From the NCBI RefSeq assembly GCF_047777955.1, contig NZ_CP180537.1, forward strand, positions 1,612,001-1,676,000: a stretch of 64,000 bases of DNA, written 5' to 3'. The position numbers were made by a program, and so were the translations under genes. This document shows positions 25,196 to 32,966 of this stretch, one piece after another (position 1 is the stretch's first letter; the number at the start of each line of letters is the position of its first letter). The notes under the pieces are model-generated. The model was not told where the DNA came from. It did no database searches and was given only the letters and a program-made list of their open reading frames with translations. This stretch comes from Didemnitutus sp047777955 (GTDB lineage Bacteria > Verrucomicrobiota > Verrucomicrobiia > Opitutales > Opitutaceae).

Positions 25196-27481
25196 TCAGG
25201 GCGCAGCAGGCTCCGACACGAGTCGGAAGCGCACGCTGTCGAGCCGCAGCGGCTCCGGCGCCGGGCCCGGGCCGCGGGTCAGTTCGAGCTGCGCGCCGGC
25301 GCCGGCCTCGAACGGGAACTGCCCGAGGACGATCCAGCCGGTCGCGGATTCGCCCGCGATCGGGACGATCGATTCGCCCTGCGCGTGCGTGATGCGCGCG
25401 TTCCCCGCGGCGCTGCCGGCGTGCCACCACACGCTGACCTCGTAGCGGCCGCGGCGCGGGAGCGCCGGCAGCCAGCGCGCTGCGGCGCCGGGCGCGGGCG
25501 AGGCCAGGATGCTCGGCGCATGGCGCGCCGCCGGCTCGGCCGCGGTCCATGGGCCCCGGAGCGTCTGGAACGTCATGCTGGTGGTGTCGAGCACGAGGTC
25601 GGTGGCCGCCGTGAAATTCCGCGCAGCCGCGAAGGCCGGCTCGATGCCGGCGGCCGCTTGGAGCGCGCCGGCCTTGGCCGCGGCGGCGGGCGAATCGAGC
25701 GAGAGCGCGGGCTCGACGAAGTTGTCGGCCCCGTCGTTGCGCCAGGCGGGCGTGTCGGCGTAGTTCGCCTCGACCCGGTTGCCGCGGATGTTCGGGTTCC
25801 AGATGAAGAGCCAGCGGATGGCGTCGCGCACCACGTTGTCGTGGACGTGCACGCCGCTCGTGAACTGGTCGAGGTAGAGCGCGCCGCCGGCCTTGGTGTC
25901 GGGATCGGGCGGGCGCATGTGGACGACGACGTTGTGGGCGATCTCCGAGCCGGGCAGGGCGTCGGTGGTGTAGATGCCGCCGCCGTCGTCGAGCCGGCGC
26001 ATGTAGTTCGCCACGAGGTTGTGCGTGATGCGGTTGGCGCGCGACTCGGCCGGCGCGGGCGGGTTGCCCCAGCCCCAGCCCTGGCTGATGCCGGTGTAGG
26101 GGACGGCGACGATCTCGTTGTGCGCGATGACCGAGGCCTCCGTGTAGTAGCCGAGGATCGCCACCGAGCCGAAGTAGTCCTCCCCGATCTGGGTGAGAAA
26201 ATTGTTCGCGATGCGGTTGCGCCGGGGGAACAGCCGCGGCGAATCCGGGCGGGCGGCGTCCTCGCCGAGCTCGATGCCGCCCGCGGCGAGGTCGAAGAAC
26301 GAGTTCCCCTCGATCACGTTGTCGTCCCCGCCGTGAGTGAACATCACGCCGGTGCCGCCGAGGTGCTGGAAACGGCAGCCGCGGATCGCGATCCGGTCGG
26401 CGGTGAAGGCCTGGAAGGCTGCGGGCACGCGGTCCTTGCGCTGGTTGTGCCGGTAGCGCGCATCGACGGCGGCGGCAGGATCGGCGGGCACGAGCGAGTT
26501 GGCCTGCACGTCGACGAAGCCGGCGCGATCCGGCCGCGTCCAGCCGGTGTAGGCGAAGGTCAGCCCCTCGAAGCGGAGATTCCGCACCGGCGCTTCGGGA
26601 CGGCCGTCCAGGACGACGAGGCTCTCGAGTGCGGGCCGGACGACGGTGGCGCGGACGGGATCTTCGCCGGGGCGGGGCAGGTAGCGCAGCACGCCGCGCG
26701 AACGGTCGAGATGAAACTCGCCCGGCGCATCGAGGAACTCCGGCGCGTTCTCGAGCCAGTAGCTGCGGCCGAGATAGACGCGGTCGCCCTGGGGCTGCTT
26801 CGTCACCGCGTCCCACTCGGGCTCGGCGATCACGGCGCGCAGCGTGTCGGGTTGTCCGCCGGCGGTCACGCGGGCGATGCGCAGGCGCTTGTGCATCCAC
26901 GCGATCAGGACGGACAGCTCGACCTCGTTCGGCCGGACGGTGACGCCGGCCAGGCACTCGCGCGGCAGGTCGAAGCCGTCGGCCTGCTTCTCGGAGGCGA
27001 GTTTCAGCGTGCGGCCGGCGTTGGGCGTGCGCGCGCGGATGGCGCGGCGGTCGTCGACCCAGAGCTGGCGGAACTCCACGTCGCGACCGACGGCGGCGCT
27101 CGCCACGCCGGGGCGCTCGACCGTCCAGCCGGTGATGCGCCGGCCGCCGCTGAGCACCACCGTGGCACCGGTGGCGGCGCGGTAGACCACGGCCTGGCCG
27201 TCGCGGCCGGAGTCCTCGCTGGTGAAGCGGAGCGGGGCGGCCAGTTCGTAGGTGCCGGCGCCGATCTCGACCACGAGGTCGCCGCGCGGACCCGGCGCGG
27301 CGAGGCGGGCCCGCACCGCCTGGCGGGCGCGGTCGATCGACGCGAAGGGCGCACCCGCGCTGCCGTCGTGCGCGTCGTCGCCCACGGGAGCCGGCGCGAC
27401 GTGAAACACGGTTTCGGTCGCCGCCGGCAGCGGGGTGCCGAGGACCAGGACGGCGAGGGCGAGAAGCGCGGGGCGGCTCAT
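25196..27481 (-). CDS. Secreted right-handed beta-helix glycoside hydrolase, GH141-like
   Basis: Predicted exported carbohydrate-active enzyme of 761 residues. A signal peptide lies at about 1-20. The N-terminal segment (about 25-105) has DGSAGAPFASIDRARQAVR, GTYELAAPL and LSGGRRITGW as short motifs, a pattern I associate with GH141 (alpha-L-fucosidase or xylanase) and related beta-helix enzymes. Parallel beta-helix rungs rich in Asn and Gly fill about 330-560. A C-terminal domain (about 620-761) looks like a small beta-sandwich. The start overlaps the stop of the upstream MFS gene (ATGA at 27478-27481). The frame's extension into the MFS gene is a shadow. Fucosidase activity would fit the L-fucose genes at 45.9-48.1 kb, but family membership needs a profile search. 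Confidence 0.7.
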   Translation of the reverse strand: MSRPALLALAVLVLGTPLPAATETVFHVAPAPVGDDAHDGSAGAPFASIDRARQAVRARLAAPGPRGDLVVEIGAGTYELAAPLRFTSEDSGRDGQAVVYRAATGATVVLSGGRRITGWTVERPGVASAAVGRDVEFRQLWVDDRRAIRARTPNAGRTLKLASEKQADGFDLPRECLAGVTVRPNEVELSVLIAWMHKRLRIARVTAGGQPDTLRAVIAEPEWDAVTKQPQGDRVYLGRSYWLENAPEFLDAPGEFHLDRSRGVLRYLPRPGEDPVRATVVRPALESLVVLDGRPEAPVRNLRFEGLTFAYTGWTRPDRAGFVDVQANSLVPADPAAAVDARYRHNQRKDRVPAAFQAFTADRIAIRGCRFQHLGGTGVMFTHGGDDNVIEGNSFFDLAAGGIELGEDAARPDSPRLFPRRNRIANNFLTQIGEDYFGSVAILGYYTEASVIAHNEIVAVPYTGISQGWGWGNPPAPAESRANRITHNLVANYMRRLDDGGGIYTTDALPGSEIAHNVVVHMRPPDPDTKAGGALYLDQFTSGVHVHDNVVRDAIRWLFIWNPNIRGNRVEANYADTPAWRNDGADNFVEPALSLDSPAAAAKAGALQAAAGIEPAFAAARNFTAATDLVLDTTSMTFQTLRGPWTAAEPAARHAPSILASPAPGAAARWLPALPRRGRYEVSVWWHAGSAAGNARITHAQGESIVPIAGESATGWIVLGQFPFEAGAGAQLELTRGPGPAPEPLRLDSVRFRLVSEPAAP

Positions 27482-28698
27482 GCGGACGGGACGGCGACGA
27501 GCCGCGGCTGCGCCCGCCAGAGCATCAGGGCGGCGAGCGGGTGCAGGCAGGCGAGGCCGACGAACACCGGCACGTAGCCCGCGCGCTCGATCAGCGGGCC
27601 GGCGGCGAGATTGAGCAGCAGGCCGCCGCTGGCGCCCACGGCGCCGAGCAGCCCGGCGATCGTGGCGGCGGAGGTTTTCGGGAAGACGTCGGCGACGAGC
27701 AGGCCCTGGCCGAAGAACCAGATCTGGCAGACGACCGCCACGAGCGAGATGAGCACGAGCGCCCACGGCACCGACGGCGCGAAGGTCGTGAACGCGCCCA
27801 CCGGCGCGAAGGCCGCCGCGAGGGCGAACATCGTCACGCGCACCCGCACGGGCGAGCGGCCGCGCGCGACGAAGAAGTCCGTCGTGCGCCCCGTCGCCAT
27901 CACCGCGGCCGAGGCGACGAACGAGGGAATCCAGCCGATCCAGCCGAGTTGGGGCAGCGACACGCCGAGGCGTTCCTGGAGGTAGCCGGGCAGCCAGAAG
28001 AGGTGGAAATACCAGACCGGATCGGTCAGCGCGCGGGCGGCGAGCAGCAGCCACACGCGCCGGTCGCGCAGGATGGCGCGCAGCGGCGCCGGCACGGCGA
28101 CGCTCTCCGCCTCGCCGGCGAATTGCGGCGGGTCACGGTCCGCCGCCCACCACACCAGCGCGAGCGCCAGGCCGGCGATTCCCGGGACGATGAACGCCAG
28201 GTGCCAGCTCCACCCGCCGGTCAGCGCCGCGACCAGCGGCGGCGCGAGGATGGCGCCGACCGTCGTGCACGGGCTGAGCAGGCTCCACGCGAACGCCCGC
28301 CGTTCCTTCGGGAACCAGGTCATCATCACGCGCTGGATCGCCGGGAACGCGCCCGGCTCGGCCGCTCCCAGCAACGCGCGCGCCGCGGCCAGTTGCCCGA
28401 AGCCGCTGGCGAGTCCGCTCAGGACGTTGGCGAGCGACCAGAGTCCGGTGAACGCGGCCAGGCTGGCACGGGTGCCGAAGCGGTCCACGATCCGCCCGCT
28501 CACGATGTAGAAAACGATGTAGGGCCCCATGAACGCCGTCACCAGCCACGAGTAGTGGATGTCGGTGAGCCCGAGCTCGCCCTTGAGCGTGGCCTTGAGG
28601 ATCGAGAGCGTCTGCCGGTCGAGGTAGTTGAGCAGGCCGATGCCGAAGAGCAGGGCGAGCAGCAGCCAGCTGCGGCGGCTGGGGCGGGGAACGGTCAT
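27478..28698 (-). CDS. MFS transporter, sugar-acid (ACS/ExuT-like) type
   Basis: Inner-membrane permease of 406 residues with about 12 hydrophobic segments. The opening helix carries LLNYLDRQTLSI, a signature of the anion:cation symporter branch that includes hexuronate (ExuT) and galactonate transporters; the motif-A loop is GRIVDRFGTR (about 66-75). Start MTVPRP at 28698 is favoured over an upstream Met 21 codons earlier because a LacI-type operator (28761-28774) lies just before it. It lies between the LacI regulator and the GH141-like enzyme and probably imports a sugar or sugar acid released by that enzyme set. Confidence 0.85.
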   Translation of the reverse strand: MTVPRPSRRSWLLLALLFGIGLLNYLDRQTLSILKATLKGELGLTDIHYSWLVTAFMGPYIVFYIVSGRIVDRFGTRASLAAFTGLWSLANVLSGLASGFGQLAAARALLGAAEPGAFPAIQRVMMTWFPKERRAFAWSLLSPCTTVGAILAPPLVAALTGGWSWHLAFIVPGIAGLALALVWWAADRDPPQFAGEAESVAVPAPLRAILRDRRVWLLLAARALTDPVWYFHLFWLPGYLQERLGVSLPQLGWIGWIPSFVASAAVMATGRTTDFFVARGRSPVRVRVTMFALAAAFAPVGAFTTFAPSVPWALVLISLVAVVCQIWFFGQGLLVADVFPKTSAATIAGLLGAVGASGGLLLNLAAGPLIERAGYVPVFVGLACLHPLAALMLWRAQPRLVAVPSA

Positions 28699-28760
28699 GA
28701 GCGGCGGCGGGGTGGGAGGGAGCGAACGGACGCGGAGGGCGCGGGCAAAGGACCGCGGCA

Positions 28761-28774
28761 TTGAAACTGTTCAG
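28761..28774 (-). promoter_or_regulatory. Putative LacI-type operator (site 1)
   Basis: On the minus strand CTGAACAGTTTCAA, a near-palindrome matching the recurrent element close to CTGARCGATTTCAG found at four other places. It lies 63-76 bases before the MFS start codon and overlaps the stop codon of the LacI gene. Confidence 0.55.
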
Positions 28775-29808
28775 CGCCGCCCGACGGCGGCGCCGTGCTC
28801 GCGCCAGTCGCCGCGGATCTGCACGCATTGCGGGTGGTCGGGCAGGCCGAGGCTGCGGCTTTGCTCGAGGCCGGTGACGAGGTCGACCGCGGCGCGGGCG
28901 GCGAGGTCGTAGCGCTGCTGGATGCCGGGCAGCGCCAGCGGGTCGTCGGCCTGCCAGTTGGCGCACCAGACCCGGCCGGCCGCCCGGAGCTCGCGCAGCC
29001 GGGGCGACTCGATCTCGTCCCACATCTCGCGGCGCAGCAGCAGCACGCCGTCGGGCTCGTGCGTGCGCAGCCAGCTGGAGAACGACCGCGCGCCGCGCTG
29101 GTCGAGCGCGTAGATCAGGCCGCGCGCGCGGGCCTCGGTGGGGTGATGGGTCATGAACGCGGCCTTCACCGCGCTGTCGGTGCGCTGGTTGATCTCCTCG
29201 GTGAGGACAATGGCGGGCGAGCGGACGCCCGCGGCCGTCATGCGCTGCAGGCACTCGCAGACGGCGTGGTAGTGGTCGTGCGCGACGCGGTGCAGCTCCA
29301 CCGGCCAGCGGGCGTGGCCGAGCACGACGCAGGCGAAATGCTCCCAGCCCAGGGCGTAATCGGCGGCGACGCCCTCGATGCTGGGCGAGAAGATCACGCT
29401 CTGGATGCCGCGGGCGCGGAGGATGCCGGAAAGGCGCGCGCCGCTGAGGCGGTCCTCGTCGGGCCAGAATTCCTCGAGGTGGTAGCCGCGCAGCTGGGCG
29501 CGCGCCGCCGCGCCGTCGCGCATCTGCACGAAGAAGCCCTCCGAGCGCGTCGCCGCGCGCCGTCCCTGCATCCACACCAGGGCGATGCGGCCGGACGACG
29601 GCACGGCGCGGCCGCGGCCGATGTGCGCCATCAGCGCGGAGATCTGCGGATCGGGGCGGTAGCCAAGCTTCTCGCCCACGGCCTGGATGCGCCGGCACGT
29701 GGCGGCGGGGATGCTCGGGTGGTTGCGCAGGGCGTAGGAGACCGTGGAGACCGCGACGCCGGCGTGAGCGGCGATGTCCTTGATCGTGCAGCGGCGGGGA
29801 GGCGTCAT
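28771..29808 (-). CDS. LacI-family transcriptional regulator
   Basis: DNA-binding repressor/activator of 345 residues. The N-terminal LacI helix-turn-helix is clear (IKDIAAHAGVAVSTVSYAL, about residues 8-26), followed by the hinge (RIQAVGEKLGYRPD) and a periplasmic-binding-protein-like sensor domain (about 70-340) that would bind a sugar. Start MTPPRR at 29808 is chosen because it sits directly before the HTH; an alternative Met at 29871 overlaps the SGNH gene stop (ATGA) and would add 21 residues. A near-palindromic operator lies just upstream of 29808, suggesting autoregulation. It is embedded between the glycan-degradation genes it probably controls. Confidence 0.93.
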   Translation of the reverse strand: MTPPRRCTIKDIAAHAGVAVSTVSYALRNHPSIPAATCRRIQAVGEKLGYRPDPQISALMAHIGRGRAVPSSGRIALVWMQGRRAATRSEGFFVQMRDGAAARAQLRGYHLEEFWPDEDRLSGARLSGILRARGIQSVIFSPSIEGVAADYALGWEHFACVVLGHARWPVELHRVAHDHYHAVCECLQRMTAAGVRSPAIVLTEEINQRTDSAVKAAFMTHHPTEARARGLIYALDQRGARSFSSWLRTHEPDGVLLLRREMWDEIESPRLRELRAAGRVWCANWQADDPLALPGIQQRYDLAARAAVDLVTGLEQSRSLGLPDHPQCVQIRGDWREHGAAVGRR

Positions 29809-29811
29809 GGG

Positions 29812-29825
29812 CTGAACGAATTCAG
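29812..29825 (+). promoter_or_regulatory. Putative LacI-type operator (site 2)
   Basis: CTGAACGAATTCAG with perfect 5-bp arms, 4 bases before the preferred LacI start. If translation begins at 29871 instead, the site would be within coding sequence. Confidence 0.5.
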
Positions 29826-29867
29826 TCGCGGCGCCGCCGCGGGGCAATGACGCAGTGCGGGCGGCAC

Positions 29868-31113
29868 TCATGGCGTCGCGGTGTCGACCGTCAGCAGCCC
29901 GCTGAGCGTCAGGCGCTGCGGAGCGTAGGCGGCGGCGGGTTCGAGCGTCTTGCCCGCGCGGGCCTTGATCGCGGCCTTGTCGAGCGGGGCGGCGCCCAGC
30001 TCGATGCGCACGCGATGCCGGCCGGGCGGCAGTTCGCGGGCGGAAAACCACTTGGTCACGCGGCAGAACGTGGGGCTGGCGTAGGCGTCGAAGAAGGTCG
30101 CGCGCTCCGGCGGCAAGGCGTCGATGGTGACGATGAACTCGCCGTTGTCGGGCGAGGCGATGCCGAGCAGGCCGAAGCGGGTGCCGGTGAACTCGGCCTC
30201 GAGCGCCGCGCCCGGCGTCGCCGTGCGCCACGTCGGCGGCAGCAGCGCCTTCGTCACGCCGCGCAGGTTCGCGTCGTCGGCCGCGACCGGCGTCCACTCG
30301 CCGCGGAGGAGCGCGGGGGCGATCTCCTGCAGGCCGGCGCGTTCCCAGTTGGCGGCTTGCCGCGCGGGCGGCAGGGGCGCGGCGGCCGGGGCGGGGCCGC
30401 GGAAGAGGGCGGGCAGGAACGGAGCGATCTGCGCGAAGTAGAGGCGGTGTCCCGCGGCGGTCGGATGGACGCCGTCGAGCGAGAACGCCCGCTCGCCGTC
30501 CGCCGGGGTGCCCTTGAAGACCATGCGGCCCGCAGCGACGGCCTGGACGACCGCGACCCCGAGGTGCAGCGACGGGATGCCGTAGTGCGCCGCGACGCGC
30601 TCCATGGCCGCGGCGGCCGGAGGAAGCGGCCGGCCTCGAGATCGGGCAGGCCGGGCGTCGAGATCGTGTAGAGGAAGCAGAGGTCGGCGCCGGGCCGGGC
30701 GCGCTTCACCTGCCGCACGATGCCCTCGACGGTCTGCTCGACGCGGTCGGGGGCGTGCTGGCGTCGTTGACGGCGAACTCGACGAAGACGAGGTCGGGTC
30801 GGTGGCGCAGCACGTCGCGCTCGACGCGGCAGGCGCCGAGATCGGAGCCGGTGCCGGGCAGGCCGGCGTCGGTCGCGACGATTTTCGCGTCCGGGAAAAG
30901 CTGGCGCAGCCGCTCGGTCGTCAGCGTCCGCCAGCCCTCGGCGGCGGTGATGCTGCCGCCGAGAAAAACGACGCGGAGCTCGCCCGTGGCGGCCGCGGTG
31001 GCCGCGACGTGCGGGCAGCCTCCGCGCGGGTGCGACGCGTCGAGCGCGTGCGTCGTCGCCGTGCCGAGGAGGAGGCTGAGGACGAGGGCGGAGAGACGGA
31101 CGAGACGCGGCAT
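29868..31113 (-). pseudogene. SGNH/GDSL hydrolase, frame broken twice as read
   Basis: Predicted exported esterase (carbohydrate de-acetylase-like). Signal peptide at about 1-23 from the ATG at 31113. SGNH block I is VFLGGSITAAEGW (about 50-62), block III is FAVND (about 110-114), and block V is DGVHPTAAGH, followed by a C-terminal beta-sandwich domain of about 170 residues. Three overlapping frames must be joined: one lost base near the GGGGG run at 30749-30753 and another near 30620-30640. Both are single-base deletions; adding one base at each gives a continuous protein of 415 residues. Probably intact in the organism. It lies 2 bases after the FAD oxidoreductase gene in the same unit. Confidence 0.75.
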
Positions 31114-31115
31114 GT

Positions 31116-32924
31116 TCACGATTCCCGGGGACCGTAGGCGCGGATTTCGAACACGCGAGCGTGGTCGACGCCGTGCGTCGCGTGCACCGTCAGGCGCAGC
31201 CGGCGGGCGGTGACGGGGCGGGCGAGGCGATGCACGCGCTTGCGCAGGTAGTTGTCCGTCACGGCGAGCGCGGGGGCGTCGTCGAGCTGCAGCGCGTAGT
31301 CGCGGACCAGCTCGGGCTGCGGGCCGCGGACGATCTTGCGCGTGGTGGCGTCGCTGGCGCTCAGGGTCAGCTCGCGCTGCAGGCCGGAGTCGAAGGTGAG
31401 GTGGATTTCGGCGATCTCCCGCGGCTCGGGCCAGGCCAGCTCGATCCAGGCGGGCAGGGTGGCGGATTCCCAGCGGTGGGTGGCCCCGTCGGCCCACGGG
31501 CCGAGGCCGGGGAAGAATTCGCGCGTGACGCCGTCGATGACCTGCGCCGCCGCGCCGCGGGCGGTGGCGTCGGAGGCGCTGATCGCGGCGTGGCGGGCGA
31601 GATCGCGCGGATCGGCGTTGCGGCAGCCGGGCAGGAAGGCGTCGTCGCGCAGGAGCGCCTGCTGGAGCCGCGCGGCCTCGGCGCCGGTGAAATGCGCCGC
31701 GAGCGAGCGCGGCGCCGCGGCGGCGCAGAGCGCGGCGGCGGTGCCGACGGCCTGGCCCATGACGGCGCAGGTGGCCATGACCCGGGTGCTGGCGAAGGCG
31801 ACGTGGGTGGCGCTGATGTTGCGGCCGGCAAAGAGCAGGTTGCCGACGTTGCGCGAGCAGAGCGCGCGCAGCGGGATCGGGTAGAGGTGCTTGAGGTGCA
31901 CGTGGCGGCACGGCGCCTCGTCGATCGCGTCGATGCCGCTCGGCGGATGGAGGTCGAGCGGCCAGCCGCCGTAGGCGACGGTGTCGGGAAACTCGCGCGC
32001 CGCCTCGAGGTCCTGCTGCGTGAGCACGTGGGGACCGAGGAAGCGGCGCGACTCGCGCTTGCCGGGCACGGTGCCGACCCAGTCGAGCGCCCAGTGGGCG
32101 GAGTCGGGATGCTCGCCGGAGTTCTTCACGTAGTCCCAAATGCCGAGCGCGATCCGCAGCAGCTCGTGGCGGATGGCGGCGTTGTCCTTCAGCGTGTCGA
32201 GCTGGCCGCCCCATTCGGCCCACCAGTAGCCGTATTCGAAGCCCTCGATCGGGCGGAGGCGGAACTCGTGCTTCTGGAACTTCCGGGCCCAGGCCGGGGC
32301 AAGGAAGGGCTGCGGGCGCTCGTGGCGCCGCGCGGTGAACATGATCGAGCTGCCGAGCGTCTGGCGGTCGGCGACGTCGAGGGCGAGCGGCTCGCCGTAG
32401 TCGGCCTTGGCCTCGCGGCCGACGGTGAAGAGGGCGCCGGCCTCGGCGCCGAGGCGGCCGTCGCCGGAGCAGTCGGCAAAGACCGGGGCGTGCAGCGTGA
32501 AGGCGTCCTCGGTCGAGTGCCGGACCGCGTCGAGCGCGACGATGCGGCGCGGGCCGTCGCCGCTGTCCGCGGTGACGCAGCCGGTGCAGACGGTGTCGAG
32601 CAGCAGGGTGATGTTCGGTTCGGCGACGACCTTCTCGTAGAGGAGCAGGTCCCACTGCGAGTAGCTGCGGTGCGGATTGCGGCAGGCGTCCTCGAGGCGG
32701 AATTCCTCGATCAAGCCGGTCTCGCGCGCGCCGGGGCGGCGGCCGTGGACGTCGGCGCCGACAACGTGCATGCGGACCTCGCTGGAGGCGTTGCCGCCGA
32801 GGACGGAGCGGTCCTGGACGAGGACGACCCGGGCGCCGTTGCGCGCGGCGGCGATCGCGGCGCAGACGCCGGCCAGGCCGCCGCCGACGACAACGAAGTC
32901 GGTGTGAATTTCGTGACGGGTCAT
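31116..32924 (-). CDS. FAD-dependent oxidoreductase with C-terminal discoidin-like domain
   Basis: Predicted flavoprotein of 602 residues. The dinucleotide-binding GGGLAG motif is at about 14-19, followed by NGARVVLVQDRSVLGG, and a second FAD contact region is GNLLFAGRNISATHVAF (about 355-371). Residues about 450-600 resemble a discoidin (F5/8 type C) beta-sandwich with LPAWIELAWPEPREIAEI in short form IELAWPEPREIAEI. No signal peptide is evident. This family occurs in glycan-utilisation clusters of Verrucomicrobiota and Planctomycetota; its substrate is not established as far as I know. Ends 2 bases before the SGNH start and follows the GH2 gene by 42 bases, so it is in the same operon. Confidence 0.8.
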   Translation of the reverse strand: MTRHEIHTDFVVVGGGLAGVCAAIAAARNGARVVLVQDRSVLGGNASSEVRMHVVGADVHGRRPGARETGLIEEFRLEDACRNPHRSYSQWDLLLYEKVVAEPNITLLLDTVCTGCVTADSGDGPRRIVALDAVRHSTEDAFTLHAPVFADCSGDGRLGAEAGALFTVGREAKADYGEPLALDVADRQTLGSSIMFTARRHERPQPFLAPAWARKFQKHEFRLRPIEGFEYGYWWAEWGGQLDTLKDNAAIRHELLRIALGIWDYVKNSGEHPDSAHWALDWVGTVPGKRESRRFLGPHVLTQQDLEAAREFPDTVAYGGWPLDLHPPSGIDAIDEAPCRHVHLKHLYPIPLRALCSRNVGNLLFAGRNISATHVAFASTRVMATCAVMGQAVGTAAALCAAAAPRSLAAHFTGAEAARLQQALLRDDAFLPGCRNADPRDLARHAAISASDATARGAAAQVIDGVTREFFPGLGPWADGATHRWESATLPAWIELAWPEPREIAEIHLTFDSGLQRELTLSASDATTRKIVRGPQPELVRDYALQLDDAPALAVTDNYLRKRVHRLARPVTARRLRLTVHATHGVDHARVFEIRAYGPRES

Positions 32925-32966
32925 CGAGAAATGAAAACGAAGGGGACGAAAGTAGAGGGAGGGGGC

